Assembly (NCBI RefSeq): GCF_001411555.2
Contig: NC_049901.1
Location: forward strand, 41,138,964 to 41,202,963
DNA from: Juglans regia
Taxonomy: Eukaryota > Streptophyta > Magnoliopsida > Fagales > Juglandaceae
Length of the DNA stretch: 64,000 bases
Reading direction: 5' to 3'
The notes under the pieces are model-generated. The model saw nothing but the letters and a program-made list of their open reading frames with translations, searched no databases and was not told the DNA's origin. The position numbers were made by a program, and so were the translations under genes. Each line of letters begins with the position of its first letter. The first letter of the stretch is position 1. This document shows, piece by piece, positions 22,708 to 35,635 of the stretch.

Positions 22708-25700
22708 ATGTCTGCCATAGTGTGCGGGAAGAGATCCTCCATTTTCGAAGATAGTTTGAGTCTGACAGCTAACCCACCCGTCTCCAAGAGAATCCGCTGC
22801 TCCTCTTCCTCGCCCGTTCGCTTCTCCCCGCCCAGGCAAAACAACTCTTCCTTTCCTTCCCCCTCCTCCAATCACTCCCCGCCGCACTTGATCGAACATC
22901 TCAAGGCCATTTTTCCTTACATGGACCATAAGGTTTGCTTTTTTATTCTTAAATGTTTAAGAGTTTTGTTTCTTATCTAATTTTGATTACTAAGATCTTA
23001 GATCGATATATGATTTGTGATCCTTAATTTTGATTCTTGATTTGGGTAGATTGAAATTTCTTGTGTTTTCCTTCTTTTCTTTCCTTTTTTTTTTTCTTTT
23101 TTGGTTGGCAAGAATCTTACCTAGAGACGATGATATAATAGGAAATGAAAAGCAAAGCCTGCTCAATTTTTTGAGTATGTCAATAAATCAGAAGCTCCAT
23201 GCTGAGATAGTCCTACTTGTTTCGTCTTTTATATATATATATATATATATATATGAAATTGGAGGACGCAGAATTTTCTTTTCGATAAAAAAGATTTGAA
23301 ATTGAGGATGTAGATCACATCTGCTTCATGTAGCAAATAGTTACTAACCATTTGGGAGGCCTATCATTATTGTAGGTGCTCGAGAAAGCACTTGGAGAAT
23401 GCGGTGATAATTTGGATTCAGCCATCAGAAGTTTGAATGAGCTTCATATAGGATCTACTGATAATAACCTAGACTCTGCTTCAGCCAAATTTGATGTTAC
23501 ACCGGAAGCCAATGTTCAATCACGAGGTATGTCTATGAAAATGTTTCGAGTCCATTTTTGGAAACTCAATGATTCTGGCTGTCTCTAAATCACATTGGTT
23601 CTACTGGTGGGATTCTTTGGTCTTTGTGAAGACCTTGTCTCCCTCGGTAGATTGATGAGAATCTTGCTTCAATTATTTTTACCTATGGTCCAGCTGGATT
23701 TTAGGCATTGGACGGGTTAACTTCTCTTTACAGTTAATAACATAGTTGTGATGCACCCACCAGTGGGTAGCCCAAGCGGTAAGGGCGAACTTGTGTGCAT
23801 GAGCTCCATGACACAGGTTTGATTCTCCTTGGGATCAAACTGCGATTTGATTCTCCTTAGGGTCCATGGGTGAGTCCTAAGGGCTCTGCAGTGGGGCGGC
23901 TCCCCCGTCATCAAAAAAAAAAAAAAAAACATAGTTGTGATGTACCATAGCCTTGGACCTCGAAACATTGGTTGAATGATTTTCAGACGAAAAGATATGG
24001 GTTCTTTATTGATTGAGAGATTGCGGTGAAAATGATTGTGCTGAGAAAGAATGTGGGGGCATGCATTGGTAATGGTGGGACTTATTAGGCTGCACTGATA
24101 ATAGGGACTATCTTTTCATCTCAATAAGCTGTGAAGCTATTTTATTAAACTCTCTAATTTGTTCCATTAACATGTAGAAAACAATCATTTTAGGTATTTA
24201 TTGCCAATAAAGATCCAAATTGGTTCCAAGAACGGGGTAAAGGGTGGTCTCTTACATGTTAATGAATTGAGCAATACTCACTTGTTGCTTACAAGCAGAT
24301 TCTGGCCCCAAGTTGACCTTCATACCCAAGGGATTCGACGTCCAGCAGTTATGACAAAAAGAATAAACCCACCAACATTGATTGCTTAAAGAGGATGACC
24401 TCACATATCATTCTTGGCAGTTGACATCTGTTTCATGCTTTGAACAAAAGTCAGCAGAAATAAAGCTCTGCAAAAATGGGTGATGTTTACTTGAAGTGCC
24501 AGAATTTATAGGCAAGGAGATCAGAAAAAGTTTAAAATTGCGTGCGCAGAAGATTATAAAGTTAAAAGTGAATTACTCGAGGATACTTACCATCTAAGAA
24601 AAAAAGTTCGACTTAAGCAAATTTGGTCATCCTTCATTTGCAAATTACCCTTGTTTTTCTAAGTTTATATAACTAGTCCAGTATGCAGTGCCAATTCTTA
24701 GTGGGCTGAGTGCCATATTTTGTTTCAGGTGCAGAGATTGCCAATGGGGAAGTTGGGGCTAGTGAGGAGCTATCAGCTCCACAGGACCCTCCCATGGATG
24801 GTGCTGATTGGGTGGAGCTGGTCGTAAGAGAAATGATGATTTCTTCCAATGTAGATGATGCTAGAGCTCGTACTTCAAGAGTGCTTGAGGTTTTGGAGAG
24901 ATCCATCCGTGCACGTTCAAGTGCAAGTGCAGAGGCAGCCCAAACCTTTCGCCAGGTTGTTTATCATGCCATTGTTTGTGCTACTGTTATTATGGTTGTG
25001 GAGACTACTACAATGATGCAGAATGTATCGTAATTCCCGTTACTGTTATTTCCATGTTTTTCCTCTTTGATGGATGAGAGAAAGAGGGAGAGAAGACTTA
25101 CCAGGGTAGTTTGGGGCGGGAATAGGGTTGAGAACTTAAATCTAATCATGGCTGGTTTCTTTCGAAGGATTGGTTGTACTTATGGGTTGCCCTTTTGTAG
25201 GAAAATATGATGCTGAAGGAACAAGTGGAATCACTTATTCAGGAAAATACAATTCTCAAGCGAGCAGTGTCTATTCAACATGATCGTCAGAAAGAGAATG
25301 AAGAAAGGAGCCAGGAGTTGCTACATCTGAAGCAACTGGTGTCACAATACCAGGAGCAATTGAGAACACTAGAGGTTTAGCACACAAATCCATCAAAATC
25401 TAAAGTCTATATTTGATCCAATGAATAAACTAAATTTCAGCATGTTTTTGGTGTCAGCAGTGGACTAAGCTGTTTGGAATGGAAATTTCTATCAAAGTCT
25501 GGCATTGTAGTCTTTCTGCATAAGTCATTTTGATTGATCCTTTCTTCTTTACAATCATTGCATGATTAATTTATTTGCTGTTTATGATCTCAAAATGTCT
25601 TGATTCTGATGGTTTTTGTGTGGTTTTATGTTGTGCTGCCAGGTGAACAACTATGCATTGACAATGCACCTGAAGCAGTCTCAGCAAAGCAACTCCATCC

Positions 25701-25729
25701 CAGGACGTTTCCACCCCGATGTCTTTTAG
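22708..25729 (+). CDS. CUE domain-containing protein (ubiquitin system component Cue)
   Basis: Five exons, 22708-22932, 23376-23526, 24729-24955, 25201-25374 and 25643-25729, join in frame to encode 287 residues; all introns are GT-AG. A Ser/Pro-rich N-terminus with a basic KRIR patch (about 27-30) is followed by a CUE domain at about 58-101. Its hallmarks are HLKAIFPYMD (the FP motif), VLEKALGECGDNLDSAIRSL and the terminal leucine. CUE domains bind mono-ubiquitin. Residues about 145-200 form helices (DWVELVVREMM..ARTSRVLEVLE). Exon 4 encodes a coiled coil (MMLKEQVESLIQENTILKRA) that suggests dimerisation. The C-terminus GRFHPDVF is characteristic of the plant family typified by Arabidopsis At5g32440, whose cellular role I do not know. 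Intron 2 (1202 bp) contains a SINE. Confidence 0.88.
23754..23927 (+). mobile_element. tRNA-derived SINE in intron 2 of the CUE gene
   Basis: An RNA polymerase III box A-like TAGCCCAAGCGG starts at 23768 and a box B-like GGTTTGATTCTCC lies at 23817-23829, with tRNA-like spacing. The unit ends in CATC followed by a poly(A) tail. It is flanked by identical 15-bp direct repeats, AACATAGTTGTGATG, at 23739-23753 and 23928-23942. This is the complete signature of a short interspersed element inserted by LINE-type retrotransposition. It is sense to the host gene and touches no splice site. Confidence 0.92.
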
Positions 25730-26040
25730 TGAACCTTGGATACATTAATTTGGCCTTGGGGATGGTTAGTGAGTGTGCTTTCAAGCACTGCTAAGAAAGT
25801 ATTACGACATATCTCTAGGCACTTGAAATGGTGGTCTGCTGTGCTAATTGGGGCTTTTGGCGTGCTGGGGCTTCCTATTTTATATCCAAACGGAAGGCAG
25901 TGATGAAAGACAGCATTTAGTTTCATTCGAATACGTTGTTAAGGCTTACTTATCTTTTCCATTTGTGCCCCTCAATTTTATGAGAATTTAATACACGTAG
26001 GTGGTTGTATGTGTATGTCAAGAGACGTTTTAATTTCATT

Positions 26041-26046
26041 AATAAA
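26041..26046 (+). terminator. poly(A) signal of the CUE gene
   Basis: AATAAA about 312 bp after the stop codon, following a T-rich far-upstream region. It is the best candidate 3' end for the gene on this strand. Confidence 0.5.
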
Positions 26047-26420
26047 GAGATTTATGGCGCTCAGATCCCTATCTCATTTTCGCATTTTCTTTGGCGGAGT
26101 ACTGATCATTGCTTCACACCTATCTGATGCACTCTCCCCAACCTACAGAATTTTGAATGTCAATTTCTATTAGCATCTTCACGTTTCCTTTGTTCCCTGT
26201 AATGGGAATATGAGATGGATTGGAAGCTGGTGGAGGTGAGGTGTGGGGGACCTTACTTTTTATTTTTTCGAATGGGGAAAAGGAATGTTGCCTCACTGTA
26301 ATAAAAAAGAGGACAACGGCTTTTCTATGCTTTACACAGATGTGGGAAACAATAGCCCTGCCTTAAATACAGTTTTGCAATTTTAAGTTTAACCATTCTG
26401 GTTAAAGCCTGTTTTTGTTT

Positions 26421-26580
26421 TGAGTAAATCTATTCATCATCTATTTTCTCATCAGTCTATGATGTGATATTAGATGATAAGTTCACAAATGAAATATAAT
26501 AAATAGTATTTAATCATCTAATGCCACATCATAGAATGATGAGAGGGTAATGAGAATTGAGATGATGAGTAGCATTGCTT
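26421..26580. mobile_element. MITE, family 3 (ATTCATCATC ends)
   Basis: About 160 bp whose left arm GAGTAAATCTATTCATCATC and complemented right arm AGCAATGCTACTCATCATCTC are inverted repeats continuing to ATGATGTGG. A second copy lies at 63722-63890. The flanks are T-rich, so a target duplication cannot be called confidently. Confidence 0.6.
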
Positions 26581-27772
26581 GTTTGTTTTTCATCTTTTTT
26601 TATTTCGCCCATGCAAGGTTCTCAATCCCACCTTTTTCTCTGAAGTACTTCCTCAAGGAGGGATCGATGATTAAAGGATGGATACAGTAAATTGGGTTAT
26701 GCTCAGATGTGAAGGAGGGATGATTTGACAAAGTTTTCGAATAGGAGCCCCACAGGACATAAAGAAAAAGGTTGTTCTTTTCGTGTTGAATATTGTTACT
26801 AGTTTTGCTATTTTGTTTCATATCCTTTTGAGGTGTATATATGGCCAGTTTTTTCTTAATTATGACTGATGTTTTTGTTAACTTACACATTTGGAAGTGC
26901 AATCACGTTTCTTGTTGGTCAACTGAAGAAAGAGTCAAGAAAGACCAAACCTTGCTAGCCTGTTTTGTTTCTATTTCGTAGTTTGACTGCATAGTTTATC
27001 ATCAAGTGTCCAATATAATATGTATATATTGCAAAAAAAAAAAAAAAGTGGTAAATGTGGACTAGTCCAAGTCCTCAAACTGCTCGAAGAAATAAGAAAC
27101 AAAAGAAAGAGAGAAACAAAAAGATTCATACGGTTGAAATTTACATACATTTTTCTTTTCTCAGGGTAGAACAGAACTGTACATAAATTGACTAAGCCAG
27201 CTACCAGAATGCTCGGATCAGGGTTTGCGCCGGGAACTCAGAATATTACTGTCTCTCACCTTAGCTTCATCTAGTCAAGGGAAGTCTGTACGTATTGAGA
27301 GGGCTAACCTCTTTTCATATATAGATTGTCACATCTTTCAGATCAAGAAAAAGAAAAAAAAAAGAAATACTCCATACCCTTTTCCTGTCAGGTAGAAATT
27401 ACGTACATATATACTTGAAGATCTACATATATATATATATAGATCATGACGTTCTTCTCCATCTACTTGAGGTCGAAATGAACATCTTCTAGGAAAAATG
27501 GTTGGAGGATGAAACCCCTTGTTTGCATGCACCACCAAAGTGAATGAGAGGATCGAGGGCTTTATATATAATATGGAAGCATAGAATATGATCATGGCGA
27601 GGAATACTGTTTTATTGTTGTTTTATACACATTTTCTGCGTTTTCTGATGTGTGTGGGTGCCTGCCTGTGTCAATATCCATGAGAGAAAAGGAGAGAAGG
27701 ATAGAGCGAGAAACCTTAATATATAGATCCAGTTTTGGAAAAAGCCTAGTGAGAATTAGTAGCTAGGCTAGG
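26581..27772. other. intergenic between the CUE and calmodulin-like genes
   Basis: Separates two convergent genes. Contains poly(A) tracts near 27033 and 27352 and an AT run at 27425-27442. The 3' UTR of the minus-strand calmodulin-like gene probably occupies the last few hundred bases. No further gene seen. Confidence 0.4.
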
Positions 27773-28462
27773 CTAGGCTAAGAGAAGCCTCCGGCCTCCA
27801 CCTTTCATCATCTTCTTAAACTCGTCAAAATTAACCATGCCATCCCCATCCATATCAACCTTCCTAATCATCTCCTTGCAATCTTCCACCTTCTTCCCTT
27901 CCTTTAACCCCAAAGAAGAAAGCACCAAACTCAACTCCTCTACTGTAATTAAGCCATCTCTATCTTTATCAAACACACCAAAAGCCTCCTTTAAATCCTC
28001 TTCTCCACCTTCACTTTCTAAACCTGTTGCTGCCTCATCTCCCTGATCCTGACCAGCCATGGACTCGCACAGCACGCAGAACTCATCAAAGTCGATCAAA
28101 CCATCTCCATTAGCATCCACCTTCAAGACCATCTCTTCAACCTCTTTGTCGGTCATGAAGATTCTGATATTCTTGAGTGATTCCCGCAGCTCTTGCTTTG
28201 CTATGAATCCATCACCATTCTTGTCGAAGGTGGCAAAGATCTTTTTGAGCTCAGGCTTATTGTGAGCAGTAGTCCTCTCTAATTTGTGGGAGGCAACTGG
28301 ATCAGGTGGGGAGGCGGTAGAGGTAATGGGTGAAGAAGATAATTTGTTGGCTGAAATATATTGCAACCATGCATAGAACTTCTTGGTGGGAAAATAAAAG
28401 AATATATTAACGAGGCCAGCAACAAATAAAACTGCTAATAACAGTAGGGTAATTATCACCAT
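27773..28462 (-). CDS. calmodulin-like protein (CML), four EF-hands, N-terminal membrane anchor
   Basis: One uninterrupted frame of 229 residues. Residues 1-24 are strongly hydrophobic ([20 protein letters not shown]), a signal-anchor or signal peptide, followed by a basic/aromatic stretch and a Ser/Pro linker. Four canonical EF-hand loops follow: [12 protein letters not shown] (80-91), [12 protein letters not shown] (116-127), [12 protein letters not shown] (165-176) and [12 protein letters not shown] (203-214). All have acidic residues at loop positions 1, 3 (N or D), 5 and 12, so calcium binding is expected at every site. An acidic linker (about 138-156) separates the two EF pairs. Architecture and lack of introns match plant CML3/4/5-type proteins, some of which localise to endomembranes through the N-terminal segment. 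The first ATG of the frame is used; the hydrophobic start supports it. Confidence 0.93.
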   Translation of the reverse strand: MVIITLLLLAVLFVAGLVNIFFYFPTKKFYAWLQYISANKLSSSPITSTASPPDPVASHKLERTTAHNKPELKKIFATFDKNGDGFIAKQELRESLKNIRIFMTDKEVEEMVLKVDANGDGLIDFDEFCVLCESMAGQDQGDEAATGLESEGGEEDLKEAFGVFDKDRDGLITVEELSLVLSSLGLKEGKKVEDCKEMIRKVDMDGDGMVNFDEFKKMMKGGGRRLLLA

Positions 28463-29996
28463 TTCTGCTGTCTAATACAACCAAAGAAGGAGGAGAGAAG
28501 CTAGGAGGAGGGCAGAGAACAAAGAGGTTGGAGAACTTTTGTCTGTTTATGAGACTTTGGTGGTGTAGAAACTATAAAAACTTCAAGAATTGGAAGTCAT
28601 GGGGAACGCGGTGTTTGGTGGTTCTCTTGATCCCACAAACCGCGTGAACTAAAATAACTGTATTGTCAAATTATGAAAATTAATTAATGTTTTTTTGACA
28701 TATAGTGGCGTTGGAATATTACACTTTTGCATCAAACAAAGGCACTTGTCGATTCCGCAATAGGTCCCCTATCTGCTCTATTAATTGCCAATTGTGGTGG
28801 AAAGTTTAAAACAAAATTAATAAATAATGGTCAAGGCTGGCTAGCTGACTGAACCATATATAAAAGTAGTACTACTTTGTTTAAACTTCTAGAAATAAAA
28901 TAAAATAAAATGAGTTTACATTAAGATTAATACTTCAATCACAAAGAGATTGTATAAAAATAAATTTATAAATTGACGTAAATTTATATGATCAATCAGA
29001 TCTATTTTACAATCAAAATAATGTTACAATCTAATAAACTATATTAAATCACATTAATTTATAAAATTATTTTTATGTAATCACTTTATGACTAGTTAGA
29101 ATATTTCTCAAAACATATATTTTCACTATATTTAGAATAAATAAACAACTGAACCAATAATTCATTTTTTCATAAAAAATGTTATTTATATTTATAATTT
29201 TACGCATATAATCTTGATGTGTCAGGTATTAAAATAGTGAATATTTTGAAATCTGAATTAAAAAAAATGATAAAATTGATCGTGAATACTTAATATTAGT
29301 CTATATATATAATATTGTGCATAAAGTTATACGTACATATAATACTACTTATTTGTTATTGTAATATTTATATTTTATATTGATCAACTTGAATGGGTGG
29401 CTTACATCATAGTGTTGATACCAGCTTGTGTCGTGTCGTGTCGTCATGGAAGGAACAAAATGATGTTCATATTAATTAACCAAACAGGAGTACTGCTACA
29501 GCTAGCACTTGCAAAAAAAGAAAAAAAAAAAAAAGAGGAACTTGGAGGAACTTTACGAGAACCCCACATTATATATACTTCATGATTTATCATTAACGTC
29601 TACTGTTATTCGAACTGAAAAAGATTGAACAATTGGGTTTCTTTCATTAGAAAATTCTATTTAAAATAAATTTAAAAAAAAAAGACTTGTGGATTGTGGA
29701 TGGAGTCTTGGATCGAGAGAAAACGATGAGTGATCTAGTGGTTGATGATGACTTTGCGTGGACTTGAAAGTAGGTGAGAATCAAGGGGACTGTGGCCTCC
29801 AGGTAGGTTTGGGAGGTGAGATGAGAATTTTATGTTTTGTTTTGAAGTTTAAAATATTAAGTTTTAATATTATTATTATTTTGGAATTTGAAAAATGTGT
29901 ATTGGGATTTGAAAAAGTTGAATTGTTTATTATATTTTGTATGGAGATTTGAAAAAGATGTAATGATGAGATAAGATGAGATGAGAATTTTATGTT
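28463..29996. other. intergenic upstream of the CML gene
   Basis: Contains the CML promoter (not resolved). A family 1 MITE remnant lies at about 28930-29105, with left arm AAATAAATTTATAAATTGACG and a complementary right arm. MITE-like TTTATTATATTTTGTATGG sequence occurs at about 29920. No gene. Confidence 0.4.
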
Positions 29997-30179
29997 TTAT
30001 TTTTGGTCCCAAACCTGATCCAACTCATTATTATAAATTTTTGAAATTCTAACATAAAATATAATAAATAATTTAACTTTTTCAAATTCTAAAATAATAA
30101 TAATAATAAATAATAATATTCTAATAATATTTTATCATCTCAACTCAACTCAACTCACTTCAACATCCAAACCCACCCT
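29997..30179. mobile_element. CTCAACTCA-type MITE copy
   Basis: Runs from GGTCCCAAACCTGATCC to CAACTCAACTCAACTC..CATCCAAACCCACCC. The terminal parts are inverted relatives, and internal TAACATAAAATATAATAAA is shared with other copies. TAA follows the right end; the left target duplication is not clear. Confidence 0.55.
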
Positions 30180-32365
30180 AAGTACCTCGCAAATCATATC
30201 CACAGAAATTCTCCTCAAATTGATTTTAAAAATTCAAAACAAAACAAAACAAAAATAAAAAGGCAAATGTGGGGCGCAATAGTTCAAAAAACAACTTATA
30301 ATATTTTAAAAAATAGCTAATGTTACAAATTTTAAAGATAGAACTTCTTCTTTTCAAACTCTTTGTTGTTGTTGTTTATATTTTTTCTAGTTTGCTTATA
30401 CGGCGTTTAGTGTTGGAATTGAAAATTTATATTTTCAAGTCGTCGATGTGCAGAGTGCTACGCTTGATAAAATATTTACATGATATAATATGATTTGAAA
30501 GATAAATATTTAAATTTAAATCATACAAATCAAATCTTATCATTTAAACGATACAGACGGTGTGCACTACACGACAACTTAAAAATTGAATAACTGATTG
30601 AAATACGTTTAATTTCCTATGGTTTGGTTAAGAAAGATTGTCAATTTGTTGGTAAGTCAAATTCCACACAAGAGAATCGTAAAAAACAATGATCAATTTG
30701 CAAAAAATTATTTTATGTAACATCGTAAAAAAAAAAAAAAAAAAAAACTAGCTTATGATAAACTCATGTTGGCTTTTGACATGATATTCTGTGCCTAATA
30801 AATTAATTAGGTGCCGTGGTTATTAACGAATAGATGCCTTTGAGCATCGGATACCTATCCTTGGGAGCAGCATAAATTAATGGCCACACCTAAGCTACCT
30901 TCCTTCAAGGAAATGTCCCTAATTGAGAATCTGCTTCTTTCTGTCTCCCCACTACTGTTTTCTTTACACCTTCCTGTGAGAAACGGGAATACTTAACAGC
31001 AATTATGTGTTTGTCACTCGAATCTTCAGATTTGTTATCTCACATCATTATGTTCTATTTTTTATCTAGCAATATTACATATAGTTTTTAAATAGAGACT
31101 GTATTATAAGTTTAGTTAATTTTATTTTTAAATTTTTTTAAAAATTACAATAATATCTTTATCAAAATAGTATTTTTTTTTTCATTTAATGAAGGGCTTA
31201 CACATGTAATCTTCATTTGGAGACTGTAAATAAAATTTCTCTTTTTTATGAAATATTTTTTCAATGACTTTGATTTTGTTAGAAGTGCAGACATAAAGAG
31301 ATCTTACAAAATAAATCTACAAATTGATATGATTTCATATGATATATTATATAAAATAATTTTACAATCTAACGCGTACCATATTAATTTACGTCAATTT
31401 ATAGATTTATTTTTGTTAAATCTCTTTACAGCGTTACTTTATTACTCATCTATACTTAGAGCCGATTCGAATTGAGAGATCATCTTTACTCATCTCACTA
31501 TCATTCATTATTATTCATAAATTTTAACTTATAAATCTTATTACTTTTTAAAAATTATCTAACTCGTCTCATATTGATAACGTTCATGAGATCTTCGATG
31601 TTGGATTTCTTGTACGCAATGGCCAAATGATTGTTCACTATTGATTCAGAGGTTTAACTAATCACTAATTTATTTTTACTTTATTTGTCTCCCTTTTTAA
31701 ACTAAGATAGCGGACTAGTTTGGTCAACCCTAGCTGTGCCTTTTTTTTTTTTTTACTTTTATAAATTATACCATACAATAATTAATTTCCACGTAAGCAT
31801 GTAGAATTACTCATCTTAAAAAGCAAAAAAGAAAGGAAAATCAAACTTCTTGTTGAAGTTTACATGGCTTTGAGAACTGTGCTTCGGACAGGGCCTGAAG
31901 ACCAAAGGGCAATCATGGGCCATAATTTTAGGGGCAAGCAGCCTAGTGGGCCGTTCAAATTAGTACACATTATAGAAGTCGTGAAAGAGCTCTCAAATTG
32001 ATTAATCTCGTGCGTGTATATGGTCTTCCTTTAGAATTTGTGTCGCAATTTAAGTTACTTTATATTTAAGTAATTAATTAATGCCCTTCTACTTCCAATA
32101 GTCTTGGAAAGGGCCCAAAGTAACATCCAACCAGAGGGGCATGAGTCTTTAGTGTGTTAATTCTAAAAGCGAAGGATAAGATTATTTGGGCCCGGCCTGA
32201 TCTTCCCAATCAAACTGAAAAAGGTTTTAAAAAACGTCCAAGTAGTACTATTCATGGGCTAAATCGACCTTCTATTTGTACCCTTTGCCTAGGAGTGATT
32301 AATTTTCCGGAGCATCATTAAATTTACTTTTTTTTTTTTTAATCTAATCCTTCTATTAAAATTTG
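30180..32365. other. intergenic, AT-rich, with MITE remnants
   Basis: No gene seen. A palindromic family 4 unit lies at about 30470-30570 (GATTTGAAAGATAAA facing ACAAATCAAATC). A family 1 MITE copy lies at about 31275-31425, with ACAAAATAAATCTACAAATTG facing a complementary right arm. Confidence 0.4.
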
Positions 32366-32630
32366 TTCTCGTTTAAATATTGAGTTGAATTGAATTTTTT
32401 ATAAATAGCAGTGAGTTAAGATGGTAGAATGAATTTTGTAGAGTCCACCTAAGACGAGTTTAGAGATATTTATGATAAGTTAAAAAAGATTATGAATCCC
32501 ATGTATAAAGAGGTGTTGAGTTGAGATGAATTTAATGATTTAAGAGTTAGATATTTAGATATTAGACTCAGTTTAAAATTAGACTGAACTGAATTAATCT
32601 CAATTTAATCTAAATTCCAAACGGGACCTA
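32366..32630. mobile_element. CTCAACTCA-type MITE remnant (inverted relative of 10784-11128)
   Basis: Starts with TTGAGTTGAATTGAA and ends with ATTCCAAACGGGACC. Internal CCCATGTATAAAGAGGTGTTG is also present, inverted and diverged, near 10905-10950. Ends approximate. Confidence 0.45.
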
Positions 32631-33136
32631 GATCTTGTTTGGGGAAAAAATCTCATAAATAATATTTGTTTACTTTAACTTTACTTTTCTCAAATATGTT
32701 TCCTGTAAAAAAAAAAAAGGAAAAAAACTCATTCAAATTGATTCCTTTTATTTTTGAAAAAATAAAAAACCCGACAAAAGGTAATAATGATAATAATAAT
32801 AAAAATAATAAATTCAAAGTCTAAATAAATAGATGGATCCAATAAAAATAATTTTCTATAAAATAGAAGAGGACGAAAAGAAAAAGAGAGGAAGAAACAA
32901 ATAATGTTCAACGACTCGATTAAAGTCCATTATTGTACTACTAAGTATCCAATGGGCTTTTTTGCAGATACCGTTTCCTTGTTCGAAGCTGAGTGCAACT
33001 TTTTCTGGAGGTACCCACAAGCATTTGAACAAGTTGCTGTTGCACCCCTAATTTAAAAATAAATAAATAAATTTCGGATAAAAAGAATTCACCAGTAAAC
33101 CAACCAAAACAAACACATCTCACCAATAAATAATAT

Positions 33137-33295
33137 AAAAATTTTATATACAGTGACTTTTACAGATTCTTTGCATATTTTGTTGATGTAATTGACTACA
33201 TTATTTTTTAAAAAAAATATAATTAAAATAATGTAGACAATCACATCATCAGAATGCGTAAAAAATATGTAAAAGTGACTGTATGGAGCATAATT
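33137..33295. mobile_element. palindromic MITE with long inverted repeats
   Basis: 159 bp with about 60-bp imperfect inverted repeats: left TACAGTGACTTTTACAGATT, right complemented TACAGTCACTTTTACATATT, meeting at a central A/T-rich spacer. The 11-bp sequence ATAAATAATAT occurs at both borders (33126-33136 and 33296-33306), containing a probable 9-bp duplication. Confidence 0.7.
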
Positions 33296-33306
33296 ATAAA
33301 TAATAT

Positions 33307-35635
33307 TATCCTTTTATCCACATAATCTTTTTAATAGTTTTTTTTTTTTTTTACCAGTTGGGAGATTTAATAAAACAAGAGTTGTTTGCATGTGATGAAT
33401 CATTATTGAGGTTTGGGCCCATGTGAAAATAAGACTGTTTACGTGGGCCCAAATGTGCTGTTCATTTGGGCCCATCTGTGTACCTCCCCATCCCCACCAA
33501 TTTGTGTTTTGTGTATATACAATATGGATATTTAAGACCTAAGTAATTGTTTTTTTGTGGATATATTCAAATTTATTGCGAAAATCAACATTATATGGGT
33601 GAGAGGGTTTGAGTGGTGTGAACAGGCTGTTAAATGACCCCATGAAAGTGACCCCCAATGAGAAGACGACAACGTTACCGTAGCAATCCTTGTCAGCCCC
33701 GTCCCGTTGTGCCTAACACCTTTATTCCCCTTTGGAGCTGAGCACATGCCCCCATTTTCTCCCATTGCCATAGGTTGGTCCTGTCACAACCTCATAAGTG
33801 ACAATTTTAAATGGGATAAAACTGCAGTGAATCCACTTATTAAACTTGGGTTCTACCCATATGGGATGTTTTTGGCCATTTTTATGCATACATGAATGTG
33901 TATATATATATGTATATATATATATTAGCAGGATTGCTTTTTTACTTTTTAATGTTGAGTTAAAGTTGTGTATGAGTAATAATTTTATTGGAGTACTACT
34001 ATTTTAAAGTCTCACTGCTTACGTGACATAATTGATTTGAAAGATAAATTTTAAAATTTGAATCTTACAAATCAAATTTTACCATTTAAATGATGTAGAT
34101 ATTGTACTCCATATACTGGACGTTTGAAAATATAATAACTAATTATATTGTGATAAAGTTATGTATAACTAATAACTCTCCGGTTTCTCCAAAAAGGTCA
34201 TTGCGGGTGTATGAAATTTACATATATATGTGCGTGTGTGCGTGCACTATAACACACCTTAAAACTAATAAATGATTATATTTTGCAAATGAATTAGAGT
34301 GCTTGATATAAAGTTACAATTAATTTAATTATTCACCATAGTACAAAAGCGTTGTTAGATTAACTATAATGTTAATATTAAGCAACATGTTAATAGGTGT
34401 AATTTATACAAAGTTATCTTATCTTCACCCCTTTTCTCCTTATATATCTACATTTATTATTAAAAGAAATCTATTTAACACATATTTTTTTAACACGCCC
34501 AACACACCGTTGATGTCGAAGCCTTCTACGTTACCTATATTAAAAATGATTAGTCTTTTTTAATTTTTTAAAATTATAATGAATCTCACTATAAGTGATG
34601 TATTGCATATCAAATTTCTTTGTAGTAAAACTCTCTATGAGTAGGCACATTCATCGACTTTTCTTTTATATTAGATTCATTTGCAATTCAAATGGGTGAT
34701 TATATATTAAACATGGGGTAAAATCTTGCTAGATAATAACTGATAAGCATATGATTAAAGTCAAGGAAATCCAAACCCATGAACTATATGTTTGTCCAAT
34801 ATCAATATTAAAAAAAAAAAAATCAAAACAAAACAAAGAAAGAAAAAGAAAATATAAGGACTAACAGAATGATACGGTATTTTATGGGATCCGTACGAGT
34901 GCAGATCATCGGATTCTGGGGTAACTCTTGCACGGGACTAGTCAAACATGCATATGACAAAATGACAGAAGAAATTAAGAAATTCACTGTTGATGATTTT
35001 ATTGTGTTTTATGTGCAAATGTCGTACATTTTGTTTTTTAAAAAATAATTAAATAAGAAATATATATATAATTAATTTTTTGATAATAAATTAGACTATT
35101 TTTCATACACGATAATTATATAACTCATTACTCTATTTAATTAGTATTATTTTTTTTTATATTGTGTACCCTGGGCTACAATAATAAATAAAAAAGAACT
35201 ATCGTATCATTCCCTCTGCATGCATGCCTTCGTATGTTGTCTTCTAGTTCGGCTCCCACACGGTTTTTTTTTGTTTTTCTTACAATATTACTAATATATT
35301 GTACCATAAATATTATTATCACTTACATTTTTTTAATTCTACAGTTAGATCGTGACCTTTCATTTTTTTTTTTTATCTGAATAAAGAGTCCATCCATCTG
35401 TACTTGTTAATAATTTCAATGATATGTCATATCAGCCCCAATAAAATTACAACACATGTCCTTAATAATGCTGATTCAGCTCCACGAGAAAAAAACTGAA
35501 AGTGGAAAATGAAAAAAATGGGGTAACAGGTATGAAAAACACTTTACACCGGCCATTATTTGGCATCAGCCAAACCACATCTTATGTAACCACTCACCCC
35601 AAATTCGGAGAAATTCTGCAGGGCTACGAGAGAGA
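33307..35635. other. intergenic, AT-rich
   Basis: No gene seen. A family 4 palindromic unit lies at about 34010-34130. The open frames at 33532 and 33707 overlap on opposite strands and have no recognisable domain. Confidence 0.4.

Noticed and set aside
22459..22929. 156-residue minus-strand open frame opposite exon 1 of the CUE gene
   Set aside because: It is the complement of a Ser/Pro-rich coding exon with GGA/GGT repeats. The plus-strand frame has splice continuity and a known family, whereas this one has low-complexity composition and no domain.
27837..28265. Two plus-strand open frames opposite the calmodulin-like gene
   Set aside because: Pure shadows of the EF-hand coding sequence, Ser/Pro/Leu-rich as expected from the antisense of acidic codons.
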